This document shows positions 10,600 to 21,299 of a stretch of 64,000 nt of DNA, piece after piece. The stretch spans positions 56,005,078 through 56,069,077 of the forward strand of contig CM055103.1 in assembly GCA_029204225.1 (NCBI GenBank). Direction: 5' to 3'. The position numbers and the translations under genes were made by a program. The notes below the pieces were generated by a model, which was given only the letters and a program-made list of their open reading frames with translations, did not search any database and was not told the DNA's origin. Within the stretch, counting starts at the first letter, position 1, and each line of letters opens with the position of its first letter. This DNA is from Diphasiastrum complanatum (lineage: Eukaryota > Streptophyta > Lycopodiopsida > Lycopodiales > Lycopodiaceae).

Positions 10600-11200
10600 T
10601 CGACCGTCCATTGACCTCCTTCATAATCCAATGGTGATCCATGCTTTTGCGCACTGAAGCTTCTTCATGTGGCCGCTACGCACCTCAAAATGCTATTGCC
10701 TTCCTCTCGTTGGACGCGCGCAAGGCCTGCGCCTCCTCCTCTCTTCTCCTTCCAAAGACGAGCTATGGTTTTTTTTTTTCTTTGCTATGGCTGCATCTGA
10801 TTAGAGCATCCAAGCTCCACATCTAGACCACGACTTGTCACGGCCTCTTGGAGGCTGCTGCGCCCTGCCAAAACGCCCACCTATAGATTGTTACAGCATA
10901 AAAAATGGTTGTCTGTGGATAAAGATCCACCACTTACCATTCCCAAATCCTATCTTTCATAAACCATCCATGGCTTCAAAGCAAACTGCTCCTTCTGTAG
11001 ATTATGGCTGACTGTGGCCTCCTAGCCACACCTTGGCAGCACCAGGGCGCCCTACTGAATGATTTTACAGCATCAGAAAAGGCTTCCTATAGAGAAAGAT
11101 CTATTCTTTTCACTCTGTAAACCCCGGTTTCCGAACCACAACTCTAAGAGATAATTTCTTGGGCATTTCTCAGTCTTTTACTGAGATTTCACTTGCAGCT
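10600..11200. other. Unassigned stretch with diverged repeat
   Basis: No gene is recognised. Two diverged copies of a segment containing TTACAGCAT, AAAGATC and CTGTGG occur around 10880-10990 and 11050-11110, suggesting an old tandem duplication of about 170 bp. Confidence 0.35.
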
Positions 11201-11209
11201 CCTACATCA

Positions 11210-11356
11210 CTAAGGTTGCCCTTCAACATGTGTCTTCAAGGGAATGTGTAGCTGATATCTTCACCAAAGCATTGGGAAAGGACTTGTTCATGAAGCATAG
11301 GACTTCACTTGGAGTGCTATCAAAGTCTATGCTAAAACTAGTTGAAGAGGGAGTGT
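11210..11356 (+). pseudogene. Copia RNase H tail fragment
   Basis: Encodes the last ~45 residues of a Copia polyprotein (LQHVSSREC, ADIFTKALGKDLF, GVLSKSMLKLVEEGV). It is nearly identical to the end of the element at 39.0-41.2 kb, so both belong to one family. Everything upstream of this tail is missing, so the element is 5'-truncated. A purine-rich tract (GTTGAAGAGGGAG) overlaps the end of the coding sequence and serves as the polypurine primer next to the LTR. Confidence 0.85.
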
Positions 11357-11987
11357 GAAAGATTCAACTAGTTTAATCATATCTGCTATATTTTCATATT
11401 TGGCATATTGAGGCCAAAACTTGTTTTAGACTTAGAGATTGACTTTTCAAAGTTCATTAGTCTAAATGTCATTTGAATAAACACTCTTTGAAAGTGTGGG
11501 AAAGTTAGAATGTGAGTCTGAGTAGATTCAAATTTGAATAGTTGGGTACATTGAATCTAGACCCAACCATAGTAGGGTTTGCATTTTGGAGGGAAAGCCA
11601 AGTGGCCAAATAGGGTTTGGACCTGCTATAAAAGGATATAACTCGTGGAGAGAGCTATCTTCTCTCTTCTCTATCTCATTTCATGCTTATACATGGTTCT
11701 CTTGGGTTCAACTATCCATTGGTGCACTATCTTGGTGATTGCTTGCAATTCTATGTGTAGAATGGTCATTTATCACAAGTGTGAACTACAGTAGCTTGCT
11801 GGTTTTCTACGGAAAGCAACAATACTTTATCATTTCATTCAAGTTTGATCAAGTTCTATTAGTGTTTGTATCTCATTTTGTGTGTAGATGCTGATTTTTT
11901 TACATTGGTGAGATTGGTAGTGTATTTCTCTTTCTAACCAAAGATCATTTAAGTGGATTGGATCATAATGATCTTAAATCCTTCACA
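11354..11987 (+). mobile_element. Copia 3' LTR (TGTGAA...TTCACA)
   Basis: Starts directly after the polypurine tract with TGTGAA and ends with the inverted TTCACA, giving 634 bp. A TATAAAAGG promoter box lies at about 11630. The first ~290 bp match the LTR at 40942 well. No 5' LTR for this copy is present. Confidence 0.75.
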
Positions 11988-11989
11988 AC

Positions 11990-13440
11990 CCACAAGGAAA
12001 TACTAATAATGGGAGCAATTCTCAATGAATTGAGAAACTGTTTGGTGCCGGGAAGAGTTGACAAAGGTCGTTGGACAGTTGAGGCACCTACATCAATTTG
12101 GTTCTTAGTAGAAACAACTCCAAAAGTATGAAGGATTGGTTGAAAACTGTCAACCAAGGTTTCGGGAGAGAAAAGATGGATCTTGCACTGTAGAAGGAGA
12201 TTTTTGGATTTGTAAGAAGCTACAGTAGGGCGTTGGGCTAGCCAGATGGATTCTGCAAAAGGCCATGGAAAACCATGAGGGAACAGAAGAGTAGTTCATC
12301 TCTTAGCTATGGAGGTTTTGTTTGAGCTGGGGTTTTTCAGAAAACCACTGTTATCTTTCAATAGAGAACGTAATCTGTAGAAGGTTACAGAGGGGTGCCC
12401 TGGTGTGATAGAAAAGGCGCCAGAGGGACGTGGACAACAATTGACAGATTGTTGCATTGGATCAAGCTTTCTCAGATAGCCAAAATGGTGGCTAGCATTT
12501 CTAAGAAGAAGAAGGTAGACCTTTCTCCACATAACTTTTTTCAAAACTGTAAATTCATACAGAGTGACGTCCTACCAGTGAGAAGCAATTTCCAGAGGGC
12601 TGTGGGCGGCCGCAGAATGGTTTAGAAGTAGGGTGCAATCTTGCTTGGCAACAACCATAGTTCATAAGCATGAGAAGAGAAGAAGAAAGGAGAGTGGAGG
12701 AGGATGAGGCATCGCGACAGCCCATGCGCACTCAGTCACGCTGGTGTGCTAGCAGCTGGAAGTGATCTATGGACAGAGGAGCACAGTTCAGTGGATCTTA
12801 ACCATAGAATAGGGTTCAATGGCCAAGATGTTGGGATCTGGGATCAACGTGGACCGTGGGATAAGAACCCATCGTTGGATGGAGAGAGAAAGGGCCTTGA
12901 AGGGGCTGAAGGCCAAGTTTGAAAGAACTTCTTTAAAAAGCTTGCTTCAATGAGAAATGCATGAAAGGACCTGATTGGTGAATTTGGGATTGAAGGGCGG
13001 AGCTCTTTGAGATGAAAAAATAGTTCATTTTTTGAACTCATTCTTTAAGGCCACTTTGGAAGTGGATAACTTTGGCTAGAGGAGGGCTTTGGGATCAAAT
13101 AAGGGCCATTTTGGAGCCTGTGAAAGCCTAAACAGAGCTGACAGACAAAGCGACGACATCATCAAGGGAGAAACACATTTTGATGTATTCTTGACACCAT
13201 TCTATGGAGTGGGAGATGAGTGACCCAATGAGGTACGGTCTTCGCTATTTGGTGACCTGTGTGCCAAATTAAGCCCAATTTTGTGCTGTAAATCTGCGGA
13301 GCAAGTTAGAAAAAAGGTGTGTGCCTACAACTAAGAAGCTCTAAAGCGATTCTCAAGCAGTTTTGAGGAGCCTAAACACAGTGCATTGTGAGGGAGAGCG
13401 AAAAGGGCATAATTGCATTGGAGAAAGCTAGTAGATGCGA
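11990..13440. other. Unassigned stretch between Copia fragments
   Basis: Only short frames; no recognisable domain. The purine-rich, retroelement-leader-like sequence may be the internal leader of another LTR element, but no PBS or LTR could be found. Confidence 0.35.
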
Positions 13441-15150
13441 TCAAATTGCAATGAGGCATCTTTGGCCTTTCAAACATGCATCATAGGTGGTCGAATTGGT
13501 TGCATTCGAGATGCTGACCCCTGTTATCACTCCATGATGGCTTGCCTGGTAAAGTGCCATTGAGTTCATGTGGCAGAGTCTTTTGTGCCACAGAGTGTCT
13601 GGCGAGTCGTCATGAGTTTGATGCACCTGATCTGCAGGTAGGCGTACCTTCAGATGATATAGGTTCCCTTTCCTTCTGCCTTGAGCGATGAGATTACTGG
13701 TACTGGCATCAATCACGTTGCATGCTTCGTCAGAAAACATCACACGCATCCCTGCATCTGCTATTCTTGCTACAAAGAGCAAGTCTTGTTGCAGAGTAGG
13801 CACGAACAGAATGTCTTCGAGTCGTCTGTCTCTGCCATTGGTGTTGAGCCATAGTGAACCAATATCGTTCACTTGATGTCTAGATCCAGCTCCAAGAACT
13901 ATGAATCTTGAAAGATCTGCACTTGTGAAATCAGACAATATTCGTCTTGATGTCATGAAGTGTGAGGTGGCTCCTGAATCTAGGATCACCTCATGTGTGT
14001 CAGATGTTGACGCTGCACACACATCTTCACAAATGTAGGCGGTCAAACAATTTTTGTTCGTTCTTTCTTTGCCCATCTTCGAGCTCTCAGGCTCCTCGAC
14101 ATAGGATGAACTGTTGCTGTTCTCCTGTCTGTTCTGTGCTGACTTGCTTCTCGGGTTCTGGCGGCAATCCGCGGCTGCGCGACCCTTCTTGTGGCAAAGG
14201 ATACACTCAATCTTGGGATTGAGCCAACAGGTATCTATTGTATGCCCATCTCTTCTACATCTCACACAAGTCTTCTTGTCTGCACCTTGTTGTTTCGACC
14301 TCCCTTTGCTCTTCCAGTTGCTCTTGCTGGTACTCTCTGCTTGTTGGTCACAATCTTGCCTCTGATTGGACTCCCTCTTAGGCTTGAATTGCTTCTTGGA
14401 TTTTTCTCTGTTGCCGTAGAGGGCCTGGTCAGAACCATCTTTGTGATCAAGATGTTATCTGGCATCGACTTCCTCTCGAATCTTGACAATCGCCTTTTCG
14501 AGGTTCATGGCGAGATCTTTCGCGAGCAGGGTTCTTGTCGTCTAGAATGATTTGGGTAAGGCTCTCAACAGGTACGTGAGCTGCTTCTCAGCTGACACAA
14601 CGTTCTCTGTTCCAGAGTTATGTAGTGACAGAAATAGATCCTTCATCTTTCTTACGAAAGAAGTGAGGTCTTTTCCATCCCACTGCAAATTTGTCAGCTG
14701 ATCTTCCAGCATCATGATTTGACTTCTTGATTTTGTCTGAAATATGGTGAATAATGCATCCCACAACTCCTTACTTTGGAGAGTGTAGCCAAGTCAAGTG
14801 TGAGACTATCTTCGATGGCAGATGATAGCAAGGCTACTGCCTTGTTGTTTTTCTCCCTCCATTCACGTAGCTCCTTGCCTGTTGTCGTAGGCATTTCTTC
14901 TGTGACATCCACCCAAGGGAATAGTCCTTCGCCCTTGAGTATCAAAGATGTCTTAACTTTCCAGACTAGAAAGTTAGATCCTGAAGAATCACGTATTGTG
15001 CAGATCTTGCTCTGCATGCTGCTGATTGAAACCATTGCTTCTTGGAGTTTTTTCTCTTGTTGATGGTTGTTAGTTTGAATGCTGGGCCTCCTAGATCTGC
15101 TAGCTTCTTGGCTATATCAGAATATGATAGGATGACCCGCTCTGATACCA
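13441..15150 (-). pseudogene. Copia gag-protease-preintegrase fragment
   Basis: Minus-strand start of a Copia polyprotein, broken into several frames. Reading leftwards from about 15150: Gag with SGSNFLVWKVKTSLIL and the later TNLQWDGKDLTSFVRKMKDL, a CCHC knuckle region (CRRDGHTIDTC and CILCHKKG), the aspartic protease motif VILDSGATSHFMT, then the GAG-pre-integrase motif LWHKRLCHMNSMAL. It stops near 13441 before the integrase core, so integrase, RT and RNase H are absent. The primer-binding site and LTR lie just to the right. Its family differs from the Copia tail at 11.2 kb. Frameshifts near 14265-14550 and 14750 show it is inactive. Confidence 0.88.
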
Positions 15151-15154
15151 CTGA
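15139..15154 (-). other. Copia primer-binding site (initiator tRNA-Met)
   Basis: On the minus strand the sequence AGTGGTATCAGAGC matches the usual plant Copia PBS complementary to the 3' end of initiator tRNA-Met. It fixes the element's orientation and the inner edge of the 5' LTR. Confidence 0.85.
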
Positions 15155-15157
15155 TGA

Positions 15158-15833
15158 GAATCAGAATCGCGATTTGGATTTCATAGTCGCAAAGCTTTTG
15201 CGAAGGAACCACGATCCTCTTGCGACTCGGATGGAGTTCAGATGCGATCGTTGGACACTGCCAGCTGAATCACTCCTACAATCCTCCAGAATGTAGTCAG
15301 GCGCTGTTTATCTACATTTATAAAATTAATGCATCATTCAATATAGTTTCAACCAAGGTGTGGAATTAAAATGAACAAGAAAACTCAGACATACGAGTAA
15401 CAACAGACGCATTTGCATTCGAGATCAGACACAACAAGAGAAGTTATCTATATTGAACTTCCTTTGTTTTCTTCAAGCACTGCATGCAAATCCATGCAGT
15501 GCGTTGGCGTGGGAGAAACACGGTTCTCTCACGAGTAATCGTCTCGCTTTACTAGCGAACAGTTGGATCTCTATGGATCCTGATCACAGAGCTCGTCTCG
15601 CACGCAGGCGGACTTGTTGTCTGTATTTCGTCTTGATTGCTTACTAGAATCAAACTACTACGTTACATTGTATGTGTATTCTGTTGATCTATATGTCAAG
15701 TATCATCCAGTAAGTATGGTCGCTCTATGTAAATCTGAGATTAGAGTGATTAAGCATCTACAACTAATCAGGAAATTACAAGAGTGGCATATTAGCCACG
15801 ACCTAAAATGTATCTACTAACGTCATACCATCA
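15158..15833 (-). mobile_element. Copia 5' LTR (approximate outer edge)
   Basis: Begins next to the PBS with TGAGAATC on the plus strand (so ends ...CA on the minus strand). The outer edge is placed at ACCATCA near 15833, giving TG...CA termini of about 676 bp. The outer edge is a guess because no partner LTR is present. It abuts the truncated ORF2 copy, which suggests insertion into that gene. Confidence 0.5.
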
Positions 15834-16335
15834 GATCAGATATCTGTACTTCTGGGTACTTGCATGATCTCGCTGGTACTCTTTAAAGCGTGGAGGACAG
15901 GAGAAGGTTTTGTTTTCGTCGTTGGTTTCATTTTGGTCATTTGCCTTCTCTCGTACTGGATCGCAAAAGATTTTCATTTGTGAATCTTTCGTGTTCGCGA
16001 ACCGTTCGTCTTCGTCTGCTTTGACTTTCGTGTTCGCGAACCGTTCATCTTCGTTTCCTTTGACTTTCGTATTCGCGAAACTTTTCGTGCTTCGTGTCTC
16101 CTGACTTTCGTGTTCGCGAACATCTTCGTCAAGCTGAGGGTTGAAAGCTAGCAAGGCTTTGTAGTTAGAAACATTTCGTTTCTTCAAATACTTTAGCATT
16201 GGGTTGCACAGTCTTAAAAACATGTAGAAAAGGGTGAAATAGGGAATGAAAGTAGTCTAAGTTCTCAGAAATTCCAAACTCAGTCAGAAATGCACTAAGG
16301 GTGCTCTCACGGCTAGATCCGGAAGACGATGCCAT
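15831..16335 (-). pseudogene. ORF2 family (MAS.S...FLT.FGI), locus B
   Basis: Starts at an ATG (16335, reading left) with MASSSGSSREST, then LSAFLTEFGISENLDYFHSL. By hand count 26 of the first 50 residues match locus C (24439), so this is a conserved protein, not a chance frame. Near 16170-16220 the frame shifts. The second frame continues with NYKALLAFNPQLDEDVREHE, three copies of a 13-residue unit (ERFANTKVKADED) and an acidic, charged C-terminal part, and is then cut off by the Copia LTR. No known domain is recognised and no signal peptide or membrane segment is seen. It is transcribed away from the histone-like gene of locus B across a shared 640-bp region. Confidence 0.6.
15985..16125 (-). 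repeat. 39-bp tandem repeat inside ORF2
   Basis: About three and a half copies of a 39-bp unit containing TTCGCGAACACGAAAGTCAA on the minus strand. In frame it encodes a 13-residue repeat with FANTKVK, so expansion keeps the reading frame. Confidence 0.85.
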
Positions 16336-16982
16336 TGGTCTCAGACAAATATCGCTTCTATGCGCGAGGTAAGCAAACAGGAAAAAAGTGGTTGTTAAGA
16401 ACGTGCACATGAACAATATGTATGGAAAATGAACATGGAATATTGCACTTGTACAGCTACAGGAGAACATACAAGTAGTGCGCACAAGAGCAATATATAT
16501 ATGAAAATTGAGAAAAAAAAGCAAAAAAATAATCGGGTTGAGTGCCTTTCATAGGTAATTTTCCACACATGCGAGTCAACGGTCAATGGAACACATGTCA
16601 CCTCCCAATTCATCTATACTATAACACAAGTGTGAACTAACAGCTTGACACATGTCACAAGATCATTGCATGATAAATAGACACGCGACACAATTTGATT
16701 CGTTGCCACTTCGCATGTGCGACAAGACATCCATTCGCACGTGTGAGCCGTGGGATAAAAGACTTCATCCCTGAGGCATTTTTTTTCACTTTTTTTTTGC
16801 ATAGCCTTTTCGCATATCGCTCTTGTGTGACGCTTTTGTATCTCCTTTGCTACCTATTACACTCCCTGCGCACAGAAGCGATATATCGTATGTACATATC
16901 GCTTCTCTGTGACCCCCGTTACACCAATTTCAAACAACTCTCTCATATTGTGCACAAGTCCGATATCCCATAATCTAGCTAT
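16336..16982. promoter_or_regulatory. Shared bidirectional region, locus B
   Basis: Lies between divergent starts: ORF2 (16335, minus) and the histone-like frame (16983, plus). It contains GCGATAT/ATATCGCTT palindromes at about 16347, 16868-16912 (two facing copies) and 16950, and CACGTG or CACATG cores at about 16585 and 16738. The architecture matches locus C, which supports a bidirectional promoter shared by the two genes. Confidence 0.5.
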
Positions 16983-17678
16983 ATAGATAGGAGAAAGCAG
17001 ACAAAGAGAGATTTTTTCTGGGCTGTTCCTTAGGGCCTCCTGTTGACTTGAATCCTCGAAGGTAAACGAGAAGGCATAATCACAGCAGGTGGTTATTAGA
17101 GGTCAACCAACCTTCTTATTCCCAAAGCTCCATTTTACAGTAGTGTTCAGCAGATCACTAGGGACATTCTTGGCAGGTTTGTGAGATTCACACCCGCGGC
17201 ACTTCAGTGCCTTCAAGAGGTTGCTAAGGACTATCAGAGTCTTTTTTTTTAAGATTCCTTTTTGCTAGCTATACATGCCAAGCGAGTTACAATTATGACA
17301 AAAGATTTTCACCTACTGTACATGATGCAGGATAGATACTCCAGATTAAATAAGGGTGAGCCATCTGCACCCAGACCCAATCCCATTGATAGGATAGATC
17401 TCCCTACCAAGAGGCCTAGGAAGCAGCCAGCCCCCAAGAGGGCCTCGAAGAAAACCAGGAGGATGGATATCCAAGTATCCCCTTCTAGTAAAAATGTAGA
17501 TACTGCGGCACTGGATTTGGTTGTAAATACAGATACAACCATTTTGAAAAATCTAGTCAATCATGTAGATACTTTTCTTCCACCTCCTCCTCCTTTTACC
17601 TCAATTGATTTTATTTTTATTTTGCCAACAAATGTGGCTATTGTCGATATATGGCTGATAGCTATAGGAAGCAAATAA
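16983..17678 (+). pseudogene. CENH3/H3-like histone-fold protein, locus B
   Basis: The most complete histone fold of the four. The start codon is ATA where locus C has ATG (ATAGATAGG versus ATGGATAGG). After a frameshifted N-tail the frame at 17094 reads Y, stop, RSTNLLIPKAPF. It continues with VQQITRDILGRFVRFTPAAL and QCLQEVAKDYQ (alpha2), then a TAA at 17250, then [19 protein letters not shown] (loop 2 and alpha3). [10 protein letters not shown] is identical to canonical H3. TNLLIP, DS and KDF are the CENH3 variants of those positions. The TAG replaces the Q of YQ, and the TAA falls where H3 has E of FED, so both are single-base decay events. A basic tail (KRPRKQPAPKRASKKTRR) and a VDT-rich segment follow. 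No Ulp1 exons are visible downstream. Confidence 0.75.
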
Positions 17679-17699
17679 TCAAATTTTCTGTGTGTTTGG

Positions 17700-18370
17700 T
17701 CAGCTGAATTTATTTTAACATATAGAAAATTTGGTACTCCTTTATTTACTTTGACTGAAAGAATGTTCAAGCTCCAATGACGACTGCAATATTAGAAATA
17801 AGATTGAAATCACTACATAAGGAAACATAAACAAACGTTGCTCAATTAACAAGAAACACATTGCATGTGTCAACATTAATCAACTAACAAGACTTAATTA
17901 TTTTCATATGGAATCAAATAAATTTTGCCCACTACACACGATAAAGTATACATTTTTCTCAAAATTGGCCTTTTTTGCTTTTACTACACTTATAAAAAAT
18001 GGACTCACGAGAAAAATGTTTCGAAGGGAATCAAGAGCTATGCTATGTTGCAAATTTTTTTTGACCAGGATGTTTGAGCAAATTTATTTTTAAGCTCTTT
18101 GCAAAAATTTGGACCCAATCAAAAGCTTTTCTGGCTATCTAAAAGAAAAAAGTCAAAATAATTGTTGAGCATATCTATTTTATTGGCTAAATAAGAATCA
18201 TATTCATTATAATGATTAGAATAAATTTTTTTTGACTAGGATCGTATGGAATTCTAACAAAAAGATTATGTATAGGGGCTACAAGGGATTTAGAAACAAT
18301 ATATACAGATTTACTTGTGATGCTATCTAGCCCTTCTTGGGTTATCTCATGTCTAGGAGAAGAAACCTTC
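17700..18370. other. Gene-free stretch
   Basis: AT-rich, no recognisable coding motif; separates loci B and D, which point toward each other. Confidence 0.5.
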
Positions 18371-18378
18371 TGAGGAGG

Positions 18379-18905
18379 CTACTGGGCAACAGTAGGAGGA
18401 GAAGGTGATTGGGAATTTGTTTCAGAATCAGAAGACTTCGAAGCAGTGGTCAGAATGAGGTGGGGACGCTCAGTAGGAATAACTCTAGGAGGAGTAGAAG
18501 CAGATAGCCTACGAGATCCTTATTCAATAGGATGGTGCTGCTTTCTTTTCCCCCTAGAGGTGGTGGGGAGATTGGTTCTCTCCAGAGGCAGATCCTTGGA
18601 GGTACTAACATTATCAACATGAAGATTTGAATAACTCTCCCTAAGTTGTTTGAGAATTACAAAATCTTTGGGCCTGATGGTAACACACTTAGCATGCATA
18701 GTCTTGATAAATATATCCTCAAAAAATTAGGCAAAGTAATCCTCTAGCACCTTGCAAGCCTTGCATGGCAGTGGAGGTGAATCTCACCTGATGGCCGAGG
18801 GAGAAGGTGACATTCCTCATAGATCGGTTGAATGGAGATATAAGAATCAACAATTAAGTTAATGTTTGTAATTTTTTTTATCTTCCTCAACCAGACTTGC
18901 TTTCG
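18379..18905 (-). pseudogene. CENH3/H3-like histone-fold protein, locus D
   Basis: Diverged minus-strand copy in several frames. Reading left from about 18905: WLRKIKK, T-stop-LLI, then SPFNRSMRNVTFSLGHQVRF and TSTAMQGLQ (alpha1, loop 1, alpha2). After a frameshift it continues EDIFIKTMHAKCVTIRPKDF and VILKQLRESYSNL (loop 2, alpha3). The order and spacing match H3 ([20 protein letters not shown]). A basic segment (TTSRGKRKQHHPIE), an in-frame stop and a Ser/Pro-rich tail ending at TAG (about 18379) follow. The SYSNL and LP.T.RGKRK tail resembles the RYSRL and LPTKRPRK tail of locus B, so the homology extends beyond the histone fold. Several stops and frameshifts show it is not functional. Confidence 0.65.
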
Positions 18906-19059
18906 GCCAGGTCATCGGCCAATACCAAGGGGCGCTTGGGCAATAGAGGGCTGAACTTCAATGCAAACTTCAATGTGACAATGGGCCGTAGACTTCACAT
19001 GGGCCATCATTCTTCATAAGGCAACCGGATCAAATGACCAAAAAAGAGGAAAAAAAGAA

Positions 19060-19560
19060 GTAGAGTATTGCTTTCAAGCACAAACAATGGGCCTCACAAA
19101 AAGAAGAGTGATGTTTGTGCTTGAAACCGATATCGGGTAACTGATATCGCTTTTGAGCACATAAGGTAACGTCAAAACAAGTACGGATATGGAATTGACT
19201 GGTATTGGTTTCAAGCGCAGGAGCTTAAGGTAGGACGTAAGCATACAAATAGTGCACTTGAAAGTGATATCGCAGATTCAATTTTTTTTTTTGTGAGAAA
19301 AAATAAGCTTTCCGTGCGTGGTAGATATATGAAACTTTTTGCACGTATGAGAAGTTGGCATGTGGACACATGGCTTGATCCTATTCATCCATGAGTCAGG
19401 CTGTACAAACAATCAATAGGACCTGACACCTTGCATGTGTGTAATGCCATGTTGCCCCCTCAAGTGGGACACATGTCTCTAAAGATTTCCTTTCGACACG
19501 TGCACAAATAGCAAATTGACACGTGTCATTCTACAACACCATTGCGAGTTGAATGAGAAA
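19060..19560. promoter_or_regulatory. Palindrome-rich upstream region, locus D
   Basis: Carries the same motif set as loci A-C: ACCGATATCGGGTAACTGATATCGCTTTTGAGCAC-type palindromes around 19119-19160 and 19250, TGGTATTGGTTTCAAGCGC at about 19202, and ACACGTG cores near 19497 and 19518. No ORF2 start was found to its right. Confidence 0.45.
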
Positions 19561-19599
19561 TATTGCGGGGTTCTCCTTAACGAATCTTTCAAAATTGAC

Positions 19600-20385
19600 A
19601 GAAAAGAGGTCATTTTACAAAAACCATAGTTTTTGTGCATACAAATATGAAAAATGACGTGTTTTTCTTATATTTTTTAAATACAAACATGTGAAAAATT
19701 ATAAACCTACAAAAATTTGTTTTTTTTGTATATCAAGAAGGTCAACAAAAAAAGTATGTTCAAAATCTCTCAAAAACCTACATGATTTTCCACTTTGTAC
19801 TAGTTTTTTAGTTTGCTAATTACAGAATATTGTCTATTTTTTAATTATATTCACATTTACAAAAACGACAAAATAAATTTTAATAGCATAATTATATATT
19901 GTATTTTTTTAATATCAAGCAAACATACTTTTTATATCAAACTACCTTATTGATATAATTCAAATTTAGTTATATTTGTAACTTGGTCAACAAATAGATA
20001 CAAAATATATTCAAATTTAATGAACATAATGAGCTACGTGAGCTTCATGCAATTTATAAAAACATTTTTCATTTAATATCACATAACTTAAAAAAGTCAC
20101 ATGGAATATATATTTTTAAAAGACATTGAAAATCTTTAATATCCAAATTTTTTTTTCAACAAATTGAAAGATAACTGAAACTATACCAAAAAATATAAAT
20201 ATTGTCGAGTTCTATCTAGGAAAATAACTTTGAAAACTGAAGCACACTTTCAAAGATTTCTTTAACCCAATACAAGCTTTCTAACAAATTCAGGTGACAC
20301 AAGATTTACAAAACTTAAGTATACTACGAATCAATGTTTCTGCACAGAACTTTAACTGCATAGTGTAATTATCTCTTTAACTTCA
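19600..20385. other. AT-rich gene-free stretch
   Basis: Strongly AT-rich with scattered AAAAATT words; nothing recognised. Confidence 0.55.
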
Positions 20386-20389
20386 ATAT

Positions 20390-21288
20390 TTATACGTCTA
20401 ATAGCTGATTTATATGGGGGCTAACCAATTTTTCTTTTGAGATTAACTCCCTGATCTGCTTTTGCTCACTGGAAAATACACTAGAACTTAACGGAAAGCC
20501 CGACAAAGTTGTTTCTTCTTCCTCAGATGATGGCTCTTCTTCAATCTCAATGGGCTTTTTATTTTTTGGGGGAAAAACTTTTCTTCTTGGTCGTATTGTT
20601 TTTGAAGTTTTTGCATTTTCAGTTGCCACGACAACTTTCAGCTTGCTAGAATCAAACTCCTTTTCCTCCTCATGCAACCTTCTCTTTGTGGGTATGACTT
20701 GCAATTTTTTGGTCAGCTCAACCTCTGGTGCCTTCGACGTTTGACAAGTATTATCCTTTTCAAGGACAATCTCATTGCGTATAAAAGAAAATAAACATGT
20801 ATTTATATTTGTTGATTGTTCCAACTTTTTTCATAATAATAGCTGGTAGCAAAGATCGCTTCGACAAAGCTTTTGTTGATGACCATAAGCCTCTTTGGAG
20901 ACTTCTCATTGTTCACATCCTCAACGATTATGATGACTTCTCATGTTGCAATTCTGCAGCATTTGACATCTTTTATGACAAGCTCAGTATCTAGTTTCGT
21001 GCAAATGAATAATTTAAGGCCACTCCCTTGGGAATATCTAAGTGCCCATTGGTAAGAAACACACTTGGATTTAGACAGCCTGTTTATGTTGAGAGGAGCA
21101 TCTGTAGTTTTCACGGCTGGTACACTAGGATGAGTAATTTCATCCTTTCGCGACATTTCAGAGTATTTAAGAATCAACTTAGGCTTTGGCTTTGTCGGTT
21201 GCATCATGTTGGCTTCTATATTTTGAAAACCTAAAAAAGATGAAAAAATCATCCCAGAATAACCACAAAAATATGACAACTTTATCAA
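20390..21288 (-). pseudogene. Unrecognised charged protein, broken frames
   Basis: Two open stretches on the minus strand with a bridging segment. The first (21288-20941) contains QPTKPKPKLILKYSEMSRKD and KCVSYQWALRYSQGSGLKLF, then a stop. A middle frame reads VEDVNNEKSPKRLMVINKSF and ends near 20815. A second frame (to 20390) is lysine/glutamate-rich with KTIRPRRKVFPPKNKKPIEI, an acidic patch (EEEPSSEEEE) and a C-terminus SPHINQLLDV. The pieces could be exons or frameshifted parts of one gene. No known domain is recognised. It is about 0.8 kb upstream of the locus D repeat region, on the same strand as that histone-like copy, so a link to the family is possible but unproven. Confidence 0.35.
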
Positions 21289-21299
21289 AAAAAGAGCTA

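Noticed and set aside
15985-16125. CRISPR-like array
   Set aside because: Units are directly adjacent and coding, with no spacers; the genome is eukaryotic.
16983-17678. Ordinary host histone H3 gene
   Set aside because: Stops, extra basic tail, CENH3-type variants and pairing with ORF2 distinguish it from canonical H3.
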